Source of the DNA: Argopecten irradians
Lineage: Eukaryota > Mollusca > Bivalvia > Pectinida > Pectinidae
Direction of reading: 5' to 3'
Assembly (NCBI RefSeq): GCF_041381155.1
Contig: NC_091149.1
Coordinates: 14,400,609 to 14,464,608 of the forward strand
DNA: 64,000 nucleotides
The notes under the pieces are model-generated. The model had not been told where the DNA came from, made no database searches, and saw nothing but the letters and a program-made list of their open reading frames with translations. This document shows positions 25,001-35,194 of this stretch, piece after piece. Position numbers and translations under genes: made by a program. The first letter of the stretch is position 1; each line of letters begins with the position of its first letter.

Positions 25001-25721
25001 CTTGCACATGGGACGCTGTCATCAAATGACCCGGCTGTTAACGCAACGCCTTTTACGTTAATAAGATTTACACTCATGACTAACGCAACGCCTTTTACGT
25101 TAATAAGATGTTTTTATAACCATTCAACAATTTTTTAACGGAGCTCCGACGCTTACGATTAATACTGTTTTCTCTATTAAAAACCAGAGAAGACGAAGTA
25201 GTATCTATCTTCAGTTGCAAAAGTTACTTACTTTACACCATTACCATAATTGAAACGTATGAGCTTCTTATTTGACTTCTAGATAAAAATATTGAAAAAT
25301 AACTGATTGCATCATAAGCAATTCATAGCAATTCCCTCATTACTGCTCTATATGGAATAAGTATAAATACTGATTGTGCATGTACAAAAGAAAAAAATAA
25401 ATTATTTTGAATGCATTTTTGATTTAAATAGACACATATAAAAATTAAAAACATTATGTTGAAATGATGGAAATATCGTTTATGTTCTGTCGGCGATGGA
25501 TCAACTTTAATTTACTGTCTTAATTGATATTACAGGATTCTGCCGGGACACAAACAAACTCACAGGTTATTGCTAGTGGTGACCAAGGACAACAATGGCA
25601 CCAATCAACAAAGACCTTTCCTGCACAAAGTAACACAGTCTGGATAGTCATTGAAGGCATAAGGGGCTCAGCTACAAAATCAGACATCTGCATTGATGAT
25701 ATTGAGATATATGGATGCTGA
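22072..25721 (+). CDS. sushi (CCP) plus MAM domain protein, 3' exons
   Basis: Four exons, 22072-22233, 22961-23089, 23401-23564 and 25536-25721 (TGA at 25719), join in frame with junction phases 1, 1 and 0 and GT/AG at every junction. Exon 1 is a phase 1-1 sushi exon (ECGVPSSPANG start, SWTDSAC end). Exons 2-4 make one MAM domain: ACDFE start, YYYFEASSP, GVQICVSLWYHMYG, VWIVIEGIRG and the closing CIDDIEIYGC. Such proteins are extracellular or membrane-bound and act in adhesion or recognition. The frame ends just after the MAM domain with no transmembrane segment, so this product would be soluble unless spliced differently. The 5' end is not certain; a candidate signal exon lies at 20115-20247. 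The exon 2 donor (CAG|GTCTGA) is the weakest. Domain calls are firm; the exact role cannot be read from sequence. Confidence 0.85.
23165..23312 (+). mobile_element. SINE-like family S1 tail fragment, in an intron
   Basis: GGGCAATGGTTCCACTATAC, ACCACAGT, CACACTATACACC, GAGGCCGTCTTTACATGA and a terminal AAACAAACAAAA match the 3' half of the copy at 46708-47084. It lies in the second intron of the sushi-MAM gene, sense strand. Confidence 0.75.
23998..24407. mobile_element. short TIR element, in an intron
   Basis: AGCTCGCCTATTC at the left end is mirrored exactly as GAATAGGCGAGCT at the right end. The core carries a direct duplication of about 55 bp (GGGGCCCTTTAGGG, GAGTCTGTTAATTTGTCATA) near 24146 and 24312. 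It sits in the third intron of the sushi-MAM gene. The open frames on both strands (23910-24249) are parts of the element. Confidence 0.8.
25037..25111 (+). repeat. 45-bp tandem duplication
   Basis: TAACGCAACGCCTTTTACGT followed by TAATAAGAT occurs twice, at about 25038 and 25083, in the third intron of the sushi-MAM gene. Confidence 0.9.
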
Positions 25722-26160
25722 CAAAATGTCATAAAAGGAATGGCAAAGGAAAAAATGACCTCGTTTAAATATGACCCATGTCATGAATGAGTGATAAATA
25801 TGTCCTGGTCAAAGTTTCATTATTTTAAGTTTGTAAATTATGATATTGAGATATATATGTTTGTTTGTTTGTTTGATTTATTAACGTCCTATTAACAGTA
25901 ATGAATGCTGACAAAATGTCATAAAAAGAATGGCAAAGGGAAAATTACCTCGTTTAAATATGACCTATGTCATGAATGAATGATAAATATGTCCTGGTCA
26001 AAGTTTCATTATTTTAAGTTTGTAAATTATATGCATGCTGCGACAATATGTCATGAAATGAATGGCAAAGGAAAAATGGCCTCGTTTAAATACGACCTAT
26101 GTCATGAATGAGTAAATAATATGTCCTGGTCAAAGTTTCATTATTTTAAGTTTTTAAATT
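25697..26160 (+). repeat. triplicated 3' end of the sushi-MAM gene
   Basis: Three tandem copies of about 122-145 bp start near 25697, 25841 and 26030, each with ATGCTG then GACAAAATGTCAT or GACAATATGTCAT, GAATGGCAAAGG, CCTCGTTTAAATA and TGTCCTGGTCAAAGTTTCAT. Copy 1 begins inside the last coding codons (GATATTGAGATATAT). Copy 2 repeats that coding string at 25841-25856 and is then interrupted by an S1 SINE tail (25858-25898, TTTGTTTG runs then TTAACGTCCTATTAACA). Copy 3 has lost most of the coding string. Confidence 0.92.
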
Positions 26161-26372
26161 TCTGTGTGAATTGATGATGGTCATTAAATGTCGCTTTGTG
26201 TTATATCAGCAACTGATGCATTTGTTATTGTCATCATGATGTCGGTTTCAAAATATTATTTCTCTTTTATTTGTTTACTAGTTGGTTGACACAAAATACC
26301 AAATATTGTTAGGATATATTGGTACAGCATGTAATTGGCACTCGGAGAGAACTGTTTAAATATACAAAATAT

Positions 26373-26378
26373 AATAAA
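26373..26378 (+). promoter_or_regulatory. candidate polyadenylation signal
   Basis: AATAAA lies about 650 bases after the sushi-MAM stop codon and just past the triplicated 3' region. It is the first well-placed copy seen, but AT-rich DNA makes this weak. Confidence 0.3.
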
Positions 26379-26467
26379 TATACAAAATAATGTAAAATAT
26401 GAAATGTTCGTTGCTTAGACATTTTTGTTGTCTACGTGTTGTGTTGTGAAACCGTGAATATTAAAAC

Positions 26468-26824
26468 CAAAATCTGATTAGAAAAGAGAAAAGAGAAAAC
26501 ATCGTGGGTCATGTTCGGATGACCTTTATACCACGCATACGTAATATTACATGCTTTTTAACACCTTATCACATCAATTGAAAACAATATTTCGTCCCAG
26601 ATTAATATTAAATAACTTTGTTGTGCTCTTGGGGCGGATGACTACGTACACAAAAATATTTTTTTTCAAACTATTTCGTTCCCTGATATTGATAGTAAAA
26701 ATGTTGCAGGCAGCAATTCGATTGGCCACTTCTAAAGGTCACCTGGACATGATTCCTAATGGGATTTTGTCAGAGCCTTTTATCAAATGAAGTGATAGCA
26801 AGCATATGTATTTTAATCAGGTTG
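26468..26824. mobile_element. hAT-like MITE, family A, with perfect target duplication
   Basis: This 357-bp copy runs from CAAAATCTGATTAG to TTTTAATCAGGTTG. It is bounded by a perfect 8-bp direct repeat, ATTAAAAC, at 26460-26467 and 26825-26832. The internal sequence matches the copy at 3336-3734 (GATGACCTTTATACCACG, CATCAATTGAAAAC, TTCGTCCCAG, AGGTCACCTGGACATGA). Confidence 0.88.
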
Positions 26825-26832
26825 ATTAAAAC

Positions 26833-27427
26833 GACGAAATCTATGTTTTGTATAAATGTCACCATTGCTTAGTTGGCTTATACCCACTGAATTGTATTCA
26901 ACATCTACAACATAAAAAAACGTCAACACGAAATATTCAAGTAATAACCGTCTAATATTATATTGTGTAGCCACCAATGATACTGGAGGTTAAAAAGGAC
27001 ATCGATATAATAAACCAAAACAAAGCTGAATGATTTCACTTTAGATTACGATTTTGTAATTACATTTACCTGGCTATTGAAATACATTATATGTGGATAT
27101 ACTTGACTGTAAAATGTGCGTAGTAATAGTGATAGTTCCTTGAAAATTGATCGTTATTAATATATGAAAAAGTTAGTTTTTATAAATAAATTAATTTGTA
27201 AAGCATGAAACGATTTTAAATATATTACGATGTATATCTACTATTAAAATCAACTTGCAATGCACTTACCTGAATCTCTAATGTTTTTCAAATTATAATT
27301 GCTTCGCTTTGTTTATATTTAACAGGTCCTTTAACAGAAAATATTGTTTATTAAAAAAATTGTGACTAGTTTGATTGTAAAAACGCCAAACTTGTGACCT
27401 ACGATTTTACCTACGATATATATTTAA
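26833..27427. other. gene-free AT-rich DNA
   Basis: No gene, RNA or repeat was recognised here. Confidence 0.5.
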
Positions 27428-27577
27428 GGATTAACTTGAATAGATTTTTTATGTTATGGAGATATAACACCAAAATCTGAGTGTACTCTAAATAAACCGC
27501 GAAGCGGTTTATGATGAGAGTACCCCCGATTTTTGTGTTATATCTCCATAACATTAAAAAATTATTCAAATTAATCC
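27428..27577. mobile_element. foldback element, 50-bp arms, nested hairpin
   Basis: The left arm (27428-27477, includes TTATGGAGATATAACACC) is mirrored at 27528-27577 (GTGTTATATCTCCATAAC). The 50-base centre contains a second palindrome, TAAACCGCGAAGCGGTTTA. The downstream 27578-27790 (CTATGAAATCATT, CAGCCAATCAGCAGCAACGT) is partly repeated at 29545-29660, so a larger dispersed element is likely. Confidence 0.8.
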
Positions 27578-27790
27578 TTATAATTCAATTTACGAAAGTT
27601 AATCTCTTCAATACTCAAAATTCATTTTGGGACTCTTGTCTATGAAATCATTACGCCGACATCTCAGCCAATCAGCAGCAACGTCACAATCGGCGACGCC
27701 ATTTTTTCCTTTATGGGCTTTTAGTAATTTTTTAAGCCAATGAAAATGCCCGTAATAAGCAAAATTGAATTATATATAAATACATGTTTT

Positions 27791-29123
27791 GCAAACTCGC
27801 ACAGTCAGGTTGAGGGCTTGTGGTTACATGTAGAAACAAATTATCACTTAGTCATCTCGTCTCCAAACACCAATTTATAAAGTCCAGCAAAAGATTTTTA
27901 ATTTGTTGTAATAACTTTTGCCGTATCCCATTGTCTTCTGTTTTGACAATAAAATGTGTTTAAACTAAACTTCAAAAATACTTTTTACTGTGATTTGTGC
28001 GAATAGGTTTCGTGTTTTCATGGTAAACTAAATATGTTATTAAGTTTCTCTTGTGTTAACGATTTTTAAACATTAAACTTTTGTTAGGTTTAACGGCCCG
28101 TCGACAGCAAGGATCATTTAGAGCTATAAAGCTAAGAACGTGAGAAAAACCAACAATGATATAATTTTTAACCGTATTTAGTATGCGGAAAAAAATATGA
28201 CAATTTTTGACAGGAATTATTTTGTTAATGAAACGATAAACCGTTTGTTAATATATATAAACCAAATATTAAGAATGCAATATATCACAAGTATAAAGCC
28301 GTAATACATATTGGTCAAGTTTCCTTACATTACATAGTCTACTTCGAACTGTTATCTTATGAATAAAACATTAATGACAAATTATACATAGCACTTTTAT
28401 ATTGATTTGCACCTCTTCCACTGCATGGAACCTATCTTCAAGCCATTTAAGCTAACATCCGTTTGGAAAATTTAGATTTCTTTATATGTTAGCTCGAGTC
28501 TAACGTACATTAAAGTCACGACAGTACTTTTTGAACTTTCATCTATTGATAGGAGTTTAATTTATTCCGTTTTATTGAATTGTGCATTTTGATTAAATGC
28601 CTTATCATGCAAAATCCACAAATGTAGATCTCAATTGTAGTATTACAGCAGTAAGTGATAGAGCAAAATCGATTATTTACAAAAGTAATTTTAAGAAGGA
28701 GCAATGGCACTGTGATAAATAACATTCTGAATATTTGCAAAAGCTACTTACTACATTCCTGGATGATGTATCTATTTCTAAAGTGTTTGCAATCAGGTAT
28801 TATATTGTAATATCTTAATTCGTTCATGCTGTTATTCAAATAGCGAGAAACATCTTTAAAAGATAAATTTCCTCCTGTCCTGTATGTGGGCCAAATAGCA
28901 CGACCGTAGAGGACGGATAACTCTCAATTGTCATGTTAACATATGAATATTCATGAAGAGCTCATTATCAATACTAAGATATCAGCATTAATACTGTAAC
29001 AGTGGCTGTATTGTGTATACCGTGGTCAGTGCACAGACATAGTTCGTACTTCACTATCGTCAAAAAGTTAATTCTATTCTATGTTTTTTAACTCAGGTAC
29101 AGTGAGTGATTTTCATTGTGCAC
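27791..29123. other. gene-free AT-rich DNA
   Basis: No gene, RNA or clear repeat was recognised. A short minus-strand frame at 28543-28740 has no domain. Confidence 0.45.
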
Positions 29124-29250
29124 AATCTGATAAAAATACAGATTTTCATTCTCACGTCGTTTTATTGAGTATCTGACAACATCACATCCGGGTTCATTTT
29201 CTGGTGACCTTTATACACAATGCATGTCAGTTCAAGTGCATTTTCCTCAC
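29124..29250 (+). mobile_element. hAT-like MITE, family A, left-end fragment
   Basis: CACAATCTGATAAAAATACAG and GGTGACCTTTATAC-ACAATGCA match the left half of family A. The right end could not be found, so the copy is truncated. Confidence 0.65.
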
Positions 29251-29544
29251 CGAGCTATGTCTACTAACAGTAATCTGACAGTTCTTGGTATTTAATCTCG
29301 GAAGGCCGGAATTATATGACACTGACTGTTAATAGGACATAAATGTGATCAAAAAAACAACTGATTCGATTCGTCAATTTGAATATTGTTCACCGCAACA
29401 TGGCATCGTATAGGGAATGCTTATGGATAAATACTAAATTTTACAATACATATTTTACACTTTGCACATAACTTTCTTCCCGATGAGTATACGGGTGTAC
29501 TAACGGTTTATAACATACAGTTTAATTTTGCTTAATATCAATGT

Positions 29545-29660
29545 AAGCAATTATTCGAACTAATTCCGTAAAACTTTAATCTCTTTTGAGCGGTGTATCT
29601 ATGAAATCATTTCAGCCAATTAGAGTCAATGGTACAAATGTGACGTCATTTTTACGCTGT
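29545..29660 (+). repeat. partial copy of the 27578-27710 repeat
   Basis: TTAATCTCTT, CTATGAAATCATTTC, CAGCCAATTAGAG and the TGACGTCA at 29641-29648 align with 27595-27695 (CTATGAAATCATTACG, CAGCCAATCAGCAG, ACGTCACAATC). Because TGACGTCA belongs to a repeat it is not called as a promoter element. Confidence 0.6.
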
Positions 29661-30077
29661 ACGATGAATACATAATTTGTTTTACCATTTGCTAAAAAAT
29701 AACAATGCCTATATAGCCTATTAAAATATTTTGATTTATTGCAATATTGCAACAATTTATTTGGAGTACGTATTCGTCTTTCTAAAATCATCCATAGTAT
29801 TGTCAGTATTGTAATTTTCAAAACTAAGTGTTAGTTATATTTAGAGTATAATCTATGTTTTCTTCATTTGTCAATATGATAAAAACTGGGCTTTCAGTCA
29901 GGAGCATGTTTGGTTTTCACACTTTTTTCCCCGAATCATTTTATTCAATATTTCAATGCTTTTTTTATGCATAATTAAATGTAATTTAGTTAATATAATG
30001 AACAATTGCTGTTGAATCGTGACAATTTATTTTCACGAATATCAGGATTATTCAGTTTTTGTGGTGTTAGAAGTTAT

Positions 30078-30160
30078 TCTAGAAAGTCAATTTACCGTAT
30101 ATTTACAAATAAAAAACAGATAGACGTATTTCTAGAAAGTCAGATTACCGCATATAAACA
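30078..30160 (+). repeat. ~50-bp motif repeated around an inserted element
   Basis: TTCTAGAAAGTCAATTTACCG (about 30078) and TTCTAGAAAGTCAGATTACC (about 30130) precede the element at 30161-31396; a third copy, TTCTAGAAAGTCAAATTACC, follows it at about 31410. The element appears inserted into a small tandem repeat. Confidence 0.8.
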
Positions 30161-31396
30161 ACAAGAGGCCCAGAGGGCCTGTATCGCTCACCTGGTTTTT
30201 TTTTGTTTTTGTTTTTTGTAATTATCACAAAGACTCTTACAATTAGAAAAATTAGTAAAATTGACTCCAAAATTTGTTTAATTTTGAAACACAACCATAT
30301 AATGATGCTATAGATACCATACCAATATGCTATCCAATACAAAGGTTCAGAGAGGAAGTAATTAATATGAAAATAGTAGCCTAATTGACCTTTTTGGCCC
30401 CGCGTCTAAAGCCCCAGTAAGTCAGTCTCATCATTTGTACAATTTTGAATCCCCACCCTATAAGGATGCTACCATTGCATTATGAGTGCTCTCCCATGCT
30501 TAAATACAATTAAATAAATGTTTAAATGGAAATAGCCAAATTAATCCCTTTCGACCCCGCCCCTCAGCCCCCCCCCCCCCCCCCGGGGGGGGGGGTAAGT
30601 CCTATCATTTGCACAATTTTGAATCATCACCCTAAAGGATGCTACCATAGCATTATGGGTGCTATTTTTTATATATTATCCATGCTTAGTTGCAGAGAAG
30701 AAGTCATTTATAAGGAAATAGCCAAATTGACCCCTTTTGATCTCGCCCCTCAGGCCCCTAGGGGGTCAGCCCCTTCATTTGTAGAATTTTGAATCCCCAC
30801 CCTATAACGATGCTATCATTGCATTATGAGTGCTATCCCATCCATGCTTAGTTCAGAGAAGAAGTCATTTATAAGGAAATAGCCAAATTGACCCCTTTTG
30901 ATCTCGCCCCTCAGGCCCCTAGGGGGTCAGCCCCATCATTTGTAGAATTTTGAATCCCCACCCTATAACGATGCTACCATTGCATTATGAGTGCTATTCC
31001 ATGCGTAGTTTCAGAGAAGAAGTCGTTTATATGTAAATAACCAAATTGACTACTTTTGACCCCGCCCCTCAGGCCCATCATTTGTACAATTTTGAATCCC
31101 CACCCTATAAGGATGCTACCATAGCATTTTGGGTTCTCTCCCATGCTTAGTTTCAGAGAAGAAGTCGTTGAAATGGAAATAGCCAAATTGACCCCTTTTG
31201 GCCCCGCCCCTCAGGCCCCTGAGGGATCAGCCCCATCGTTTGTACAATTTTCAGTTAGTAGCCCATAAGGATGCTACCAGTCAAATTTTGTTGAAATCCG
31301 ACCAGTGGTTATGGAGAAGAAGTCGATTGTTGACGGACGGACGGACGACGGACGCCACGGTATGGCATAAGCTAACCTTGGTCCTTCGGCTAAAAT
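30161..31396 (+). mobile_element. AGGCC-type interspersed element with six internal repeats
   Basis: The head is ACAAGAGGCCCAGAGGGCCT then GTATCGCTCACCTGG. Six internal units of about 143-187 bp follow, marked by AGCC(A/T)AATTGACC near 30380, 30533, 30720, 30880, 31039 and 31182, each with CCCGCCCCTCAGGCCC and GAATCCCCACCCTATAA. The tail is GTTGAAATCCGACCAGTGG, GAGAAGAAGTCG, GACGGACGGACGACGGACG and CCTTGGTCCTTCGGCTAAAA. The head and tail match a repeat type I recall from bivalve and other marine invertebrate DNA. A C18G12-like run at about 30569-30596 lies in the second unit. It encodes no protein. Confidence 0.8.
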
Positions 31397-31659
31397 AAGA
31401 TAAATGTAATTCTAGAAAGTCAAATTACCGGATATTAACAAATAAGGAACCAATTCATGTTCTTTTCACAGAAGGCCTGTCATACCAATTTTCAATATCT
31501 TTATCACTTTCTTCGAACTCACATTTTTATATATACTGTACCTACATAAATATTGATTTTTACGCATACACGTTTAAATAAAATATATAAATATACAAAT
31601 CTATCGGAACATTCAGATGTACAGTTATATTGGAGAGAAAGGCAATTTTATAACTAGAA

Positions 31660-31835
31660 GATTAATGGTTAACCCTGTCAACAGAAAACATTGAAATAAG
31701 CTAGGATTAAACAATCCACCCTGTCTTAGTCAACAAACATCAGTAAAATAAGCTAGGATTAAATAGTCCGCCCTGACATTGTCAACAATCATCAGTAAAA
31801 TATTCTAGGATTAAATGGTCCACCGTGTATATGAA
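31660..31835 (+). repeat. three copies of a ~57-bp tandem repeat
   Basis: Units share (A)AATAAGCTAGGATTAAA, TCCACCCTGTC or TCCGCCCTGAC, and GTCAACAAACATCAGT, at about 31690, 31748 and 31805. The surrounding DNA to 33217 shows no gene. Confidence 0.85.
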
Positions 31836-33217
31836 TATTCATATTGTATATTCCTTAATATTGCTTTTCTGAAATTGAGTTTTTAATCATGGGCTTAAAT
31901 TACCTTTTTCAATGCTAATTATAAATGCAGTATACATACTGAATTATCAAAAGAAAAAATGATTTAAAGATAAATTTTGATATCACACGAAATAACAAGA
32001 AGTTCACAAAAACCAAATAAGGGGAGCTAACTCATCTCAAGAGTAATATAAGGGCGAAAACCCGTCAAACTAAAGGAAAATAATGAATTTCTCTAGAAGT
32101 GAAGTGCTAATAACGCATATCATGCCATTTTGTCGGTGATTCGTTGTTCTCGGTACGCACCAAATAAAGAAAGAAGTATATGTAAAGTAAACTGCTGACA
32201 GAGGCGCAGGAAACATTAATGTGCAAATTTGATTATGACGAAACTTTTTCTAGCTAAACAGGTTATGTACGGAAAGAAAAAACCTCAGCATATACATTTA
32301 TGAATAGTATGCATGTTTACTCTACAAAACATTCCTTAAGTGAATTTGTGTTTTGTAAGGTTGTTATGCCATTGCTTGTAAGTAGGATTTGTCCCTAATT
32401 TGACTGTATCAAGATATGTCATACGTCACATTTGATGTCATGATGAAGGTCTTAATATTTAAACCAATAGAAATTAAGAACACTCGTTTTCAATGTTTAT
32501 GATAGATAGGTCAATACAAATTTTATCAAAGCTAAGGTAAGCTTTCTTTATTAGCATCTAGATGTTATTAATTCAGAAGAAAACGTAAAAACACCATGCT
32601 AAGATAGTTATTTGAAATTATGGTTTATGATGGCGTTCTATTAAAAAAGTGATGGACTGATCTTCACGAATGATTCGAAACATCAAGAAGACCTTTTGTA
32701 AAGGTCACTTATGGATACGGATATAAAGATTGTTATAATGTCTAAACCAGATAGTCTGCTTATCGGCAATCATTTAACTTTGGCAGATTTACTGAATACT
32801 ATAAATTGATTGACAAAGTACCATCCGTGTTCAATATTGCTGAGGCAATGACTTTATTTACAATGCTACAATATAACGGATGCGGAGGTCAGTTATCATC
32901 TACTGTAACACTTCTCGATATCATTGACAAATTTCAGATTTGTTTTTATTATTCTAAAATTTGTTATGTTTTAAACATCGAAATATGTTTTTCTGCCGAT
33001 ACGATGCAGAACGACACAGTCGCAACGCTGCTTAGGGTTTAAATATATGTATCATGTGCATGCATATAAACATCATATCCTCATTTTCAAACAGTGGTTC
33101 CGACTCAAAATCACATATCTGTAGGATGTCCGTAGGATGTCTTGTTTACATCTGTGCTTTCAGTTTCTCTACAAAAAGCAGGGATTGACTTTTGTACATC
33201 ATGCAAGGGGACATAAC
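31836..33217. other. gene-free DNA
   Basis: No supported gene. The plus frame at 32806-33042 has no recognisable domain or convincing splice context. Confidence 0.4.
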
Positions 33218-33697
33218 TCACATAAGATCTTTGTTTAAAAATGAAAAATATGTTTTTAATATGCATCGGTCGAAGCTTCTCCGATTGAAGTCCACTAGTG
33301 TTTTGGAGAAGTTGTAAGCATTGTTACAGTTTCGCAGGACAGAAGGACGTGAATAGCTCGCTGATTTTAAAAGTATTTTATTCATTTTAATATGTGCAAA
33401 AACGTAACATAAACATACAACATAAGATATTCTATAAACATATTTGGTAGGACATAGACATAAGAGAAAGCGCACGATAGATGTCAGAGAAGCGCTTAGA
33501 CATAAATTTAATCTTCTATATTCTAAATAAATGAAGTGAGGACGAATGCACCTCAAAATTAGTATCGGATCATAGGTTTTTTGTGATTTCGACCTTACAT
33601 AAATCCTCTCGGTATATACATTGAGAAGCATACATTGCATTTTGTCTGGCTTCAATCTACAATTGTTAGACTTGTCTGTATACCAATGCAAAAACAC
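33218..33697 (-). pseudogene. possible decayed LINE reverse-transcriptase fragment
   Basis: The minus-strand frame is open for 159 codons. Its start contains HWYTDKSNNCRLKPDKMQC, which resembles the W-x-N-x-L-x-x-D-K-T-x-x-M stretch common near the end of LINE-type reverse-transcriptase domains. Its end (RRSFDRCILKTYFSF) resembles the F-K-x-x-LKTYLF ending of some LINE proteins. The middle has no recognisable catalytic motif and the spacing is too short for an intact protein. No YxDD motif was seen. The similarity is by eye and could be chance. Confidence 0.25.
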
Positions 33698-33735
33698 CTA
33701 ACTATTTAAGAATGAAGCCAGTTTACAAAAGTTTT

Positions 33736-34135
33736 GCAATCTGATTAAAACACAGATCCTTATAACCACTCCATCCAATAGAGGATCTGATAATATCCCA
33801 TAATGGGCCAAGTCCAGATGACCTTTATACCACGTGCACTTCAGATCAAATGCACTTTCCACACTTTGCTACACCAATAGAAAACGTCATTTCGTCCCAG
33901 TATACCTATTAAATTAGCTTTGTTGTGCTCTATTGGCGAAATATCTACCTACACGAACATAAATCTGACGGCTTTTTCAAACTATTTCGTCCCCTGAAAT
34001 TCTTTGTCAAAATTTTGCCAGCAGCATTTTAATTGGCCATTTCCAAAGGTCACCTGGACATGACCCCTAATTGGAACTTCTCAGATCCTCTTATCCAACG
34101 TCGTGATAAACAGGATATGTATTTCAATCAGACTG
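33736..34135. mobile_element. hAT-like MITE, family A
   Basis: About 400 bp from GCAATCTGATTAAAACACAG to GTATTTCAATCAGACTG, with the same core as 3336-3734 (GGATCTGATAATATCCCATA, TTCGTCCCAGTATACC, AGGTCACCTGGACATGACCC). The flanks AAAAGTTT and AAGAGTTT look like an 8-bp target duplication with one change. Confidence 0.85.
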
Positions 34136-34171
34136 AAGAGTTTAATTAGTTGGTATGACAACCCCTATCAC

Positions 34172-34264
34172 CCAATCTGTTAAAACGCATACCCTTATAA
34201 CAAATCCGTTCTTATCAAAGGTAGCGATAAATTGAAAATTGGAATCTGCATTTTCATCAGATTG
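34172..34264. mobile_element. 93-bp internally deleted family A MITE
   Basis: Only the two ends remain (CCAATCTGTTAAAACGCATA ... CTGCATTTTCATCAGATTG). Near-identical 8-bp flanks, CCTATCAC at 34164-34171 and CCTATCAT at 34265-34272, indicate that this very short form transposed as a unit. It lies 37 bases from the full-size copy. Confidence 0.8.
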
Positions 34265-35194
34265 CCTATCATCCACAGAAGGCTTTCTTCATAAGAATAG
34301 CTTAACCAGTGTATTGGACTCCAGAGTTCATGGGTAAATTGCATTTTTGAAACGATAAAAAGATGTTTGTATATACCAGTGATAACGCCATTAATTATAA
34401 CACAGACGAATATCAGTATAAAAGAAGCCTTGCTTAAGTGTTTAGCAAACATCTTGATCATTAAAATCAGGTGAGAGTGCATTAGAACTTAACATCGTTC
34501 ATTTTTACCAACACAATTTTGTAAATACAAAATAAACCATACCTAGAATACAGCGAGTTGGTGGATAAATGTTTGCAATGATAATAAATTGTATATTTGA
34601 GCGGGTGAAATCCAATTACTGACAGAAAAAATATGAATCGAAAAGCACAAACATTTTTTATCAAATACTGATCACAAATTCGAAAATATTACGTGTAAAG
34701 TTGATGTAAACTCGGTAGCAGAAGATGTAATTTCTATTATATGACTCGTATGTCTTCAGAAGAAAGAGGAATATGTTATTTTTCATATGACGTTTTGATT
34801 TGAAATGGGATGTTGTAAACCATTTTTTCAAGTGATATTTACTTTAAAATCTGTTTATTCAATAGATTTATCTTGATTTGAAATCATTGCGAAGTTCTTT
34901 TAAAATGGAAATCTCAAAAAGTAGCCGTGAGATAAAGTTGAAATACAGTAGAGGCGTTTTACGATTTTGCAAATAATAGTATACAAGCATCTTAACGGAT
35001 GATATATGATGATATAACTGCCGAATTATCAAGATACAGAAAGCCTATGGAGACAAAATATAAAAATATCCATAAATAAAGCACCTTTAATGCGGATAAT
35101 ATGTAATAATGATGTTAATAAAACATACTAAAATTTATTACATTAAATATATGTATTATCAATATCTGCATTCCGTAATTTGGAAAGAACAAAA
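34265..35194. other. gene-free AT-rich DNA
   Basis: No supported gene or repeat. Two minus-strand frames (34195-34482, 34482-34664) have no recognisable domain and the first overlaps MITE sequence. Confidence 0.45.

Noticed and set aside
29641-29648. CRE promoter element TGACGTCA
   Set aside because: It belongs to a dispersed repeat also present near 27680, with no gene start nearby.
30569-30596. C-run followed by G-run as a regulatory hairpin
   Set aside because: A perfect C-to-G homopolymer junction in a repeat is more likely replication slippage or assembly noise.
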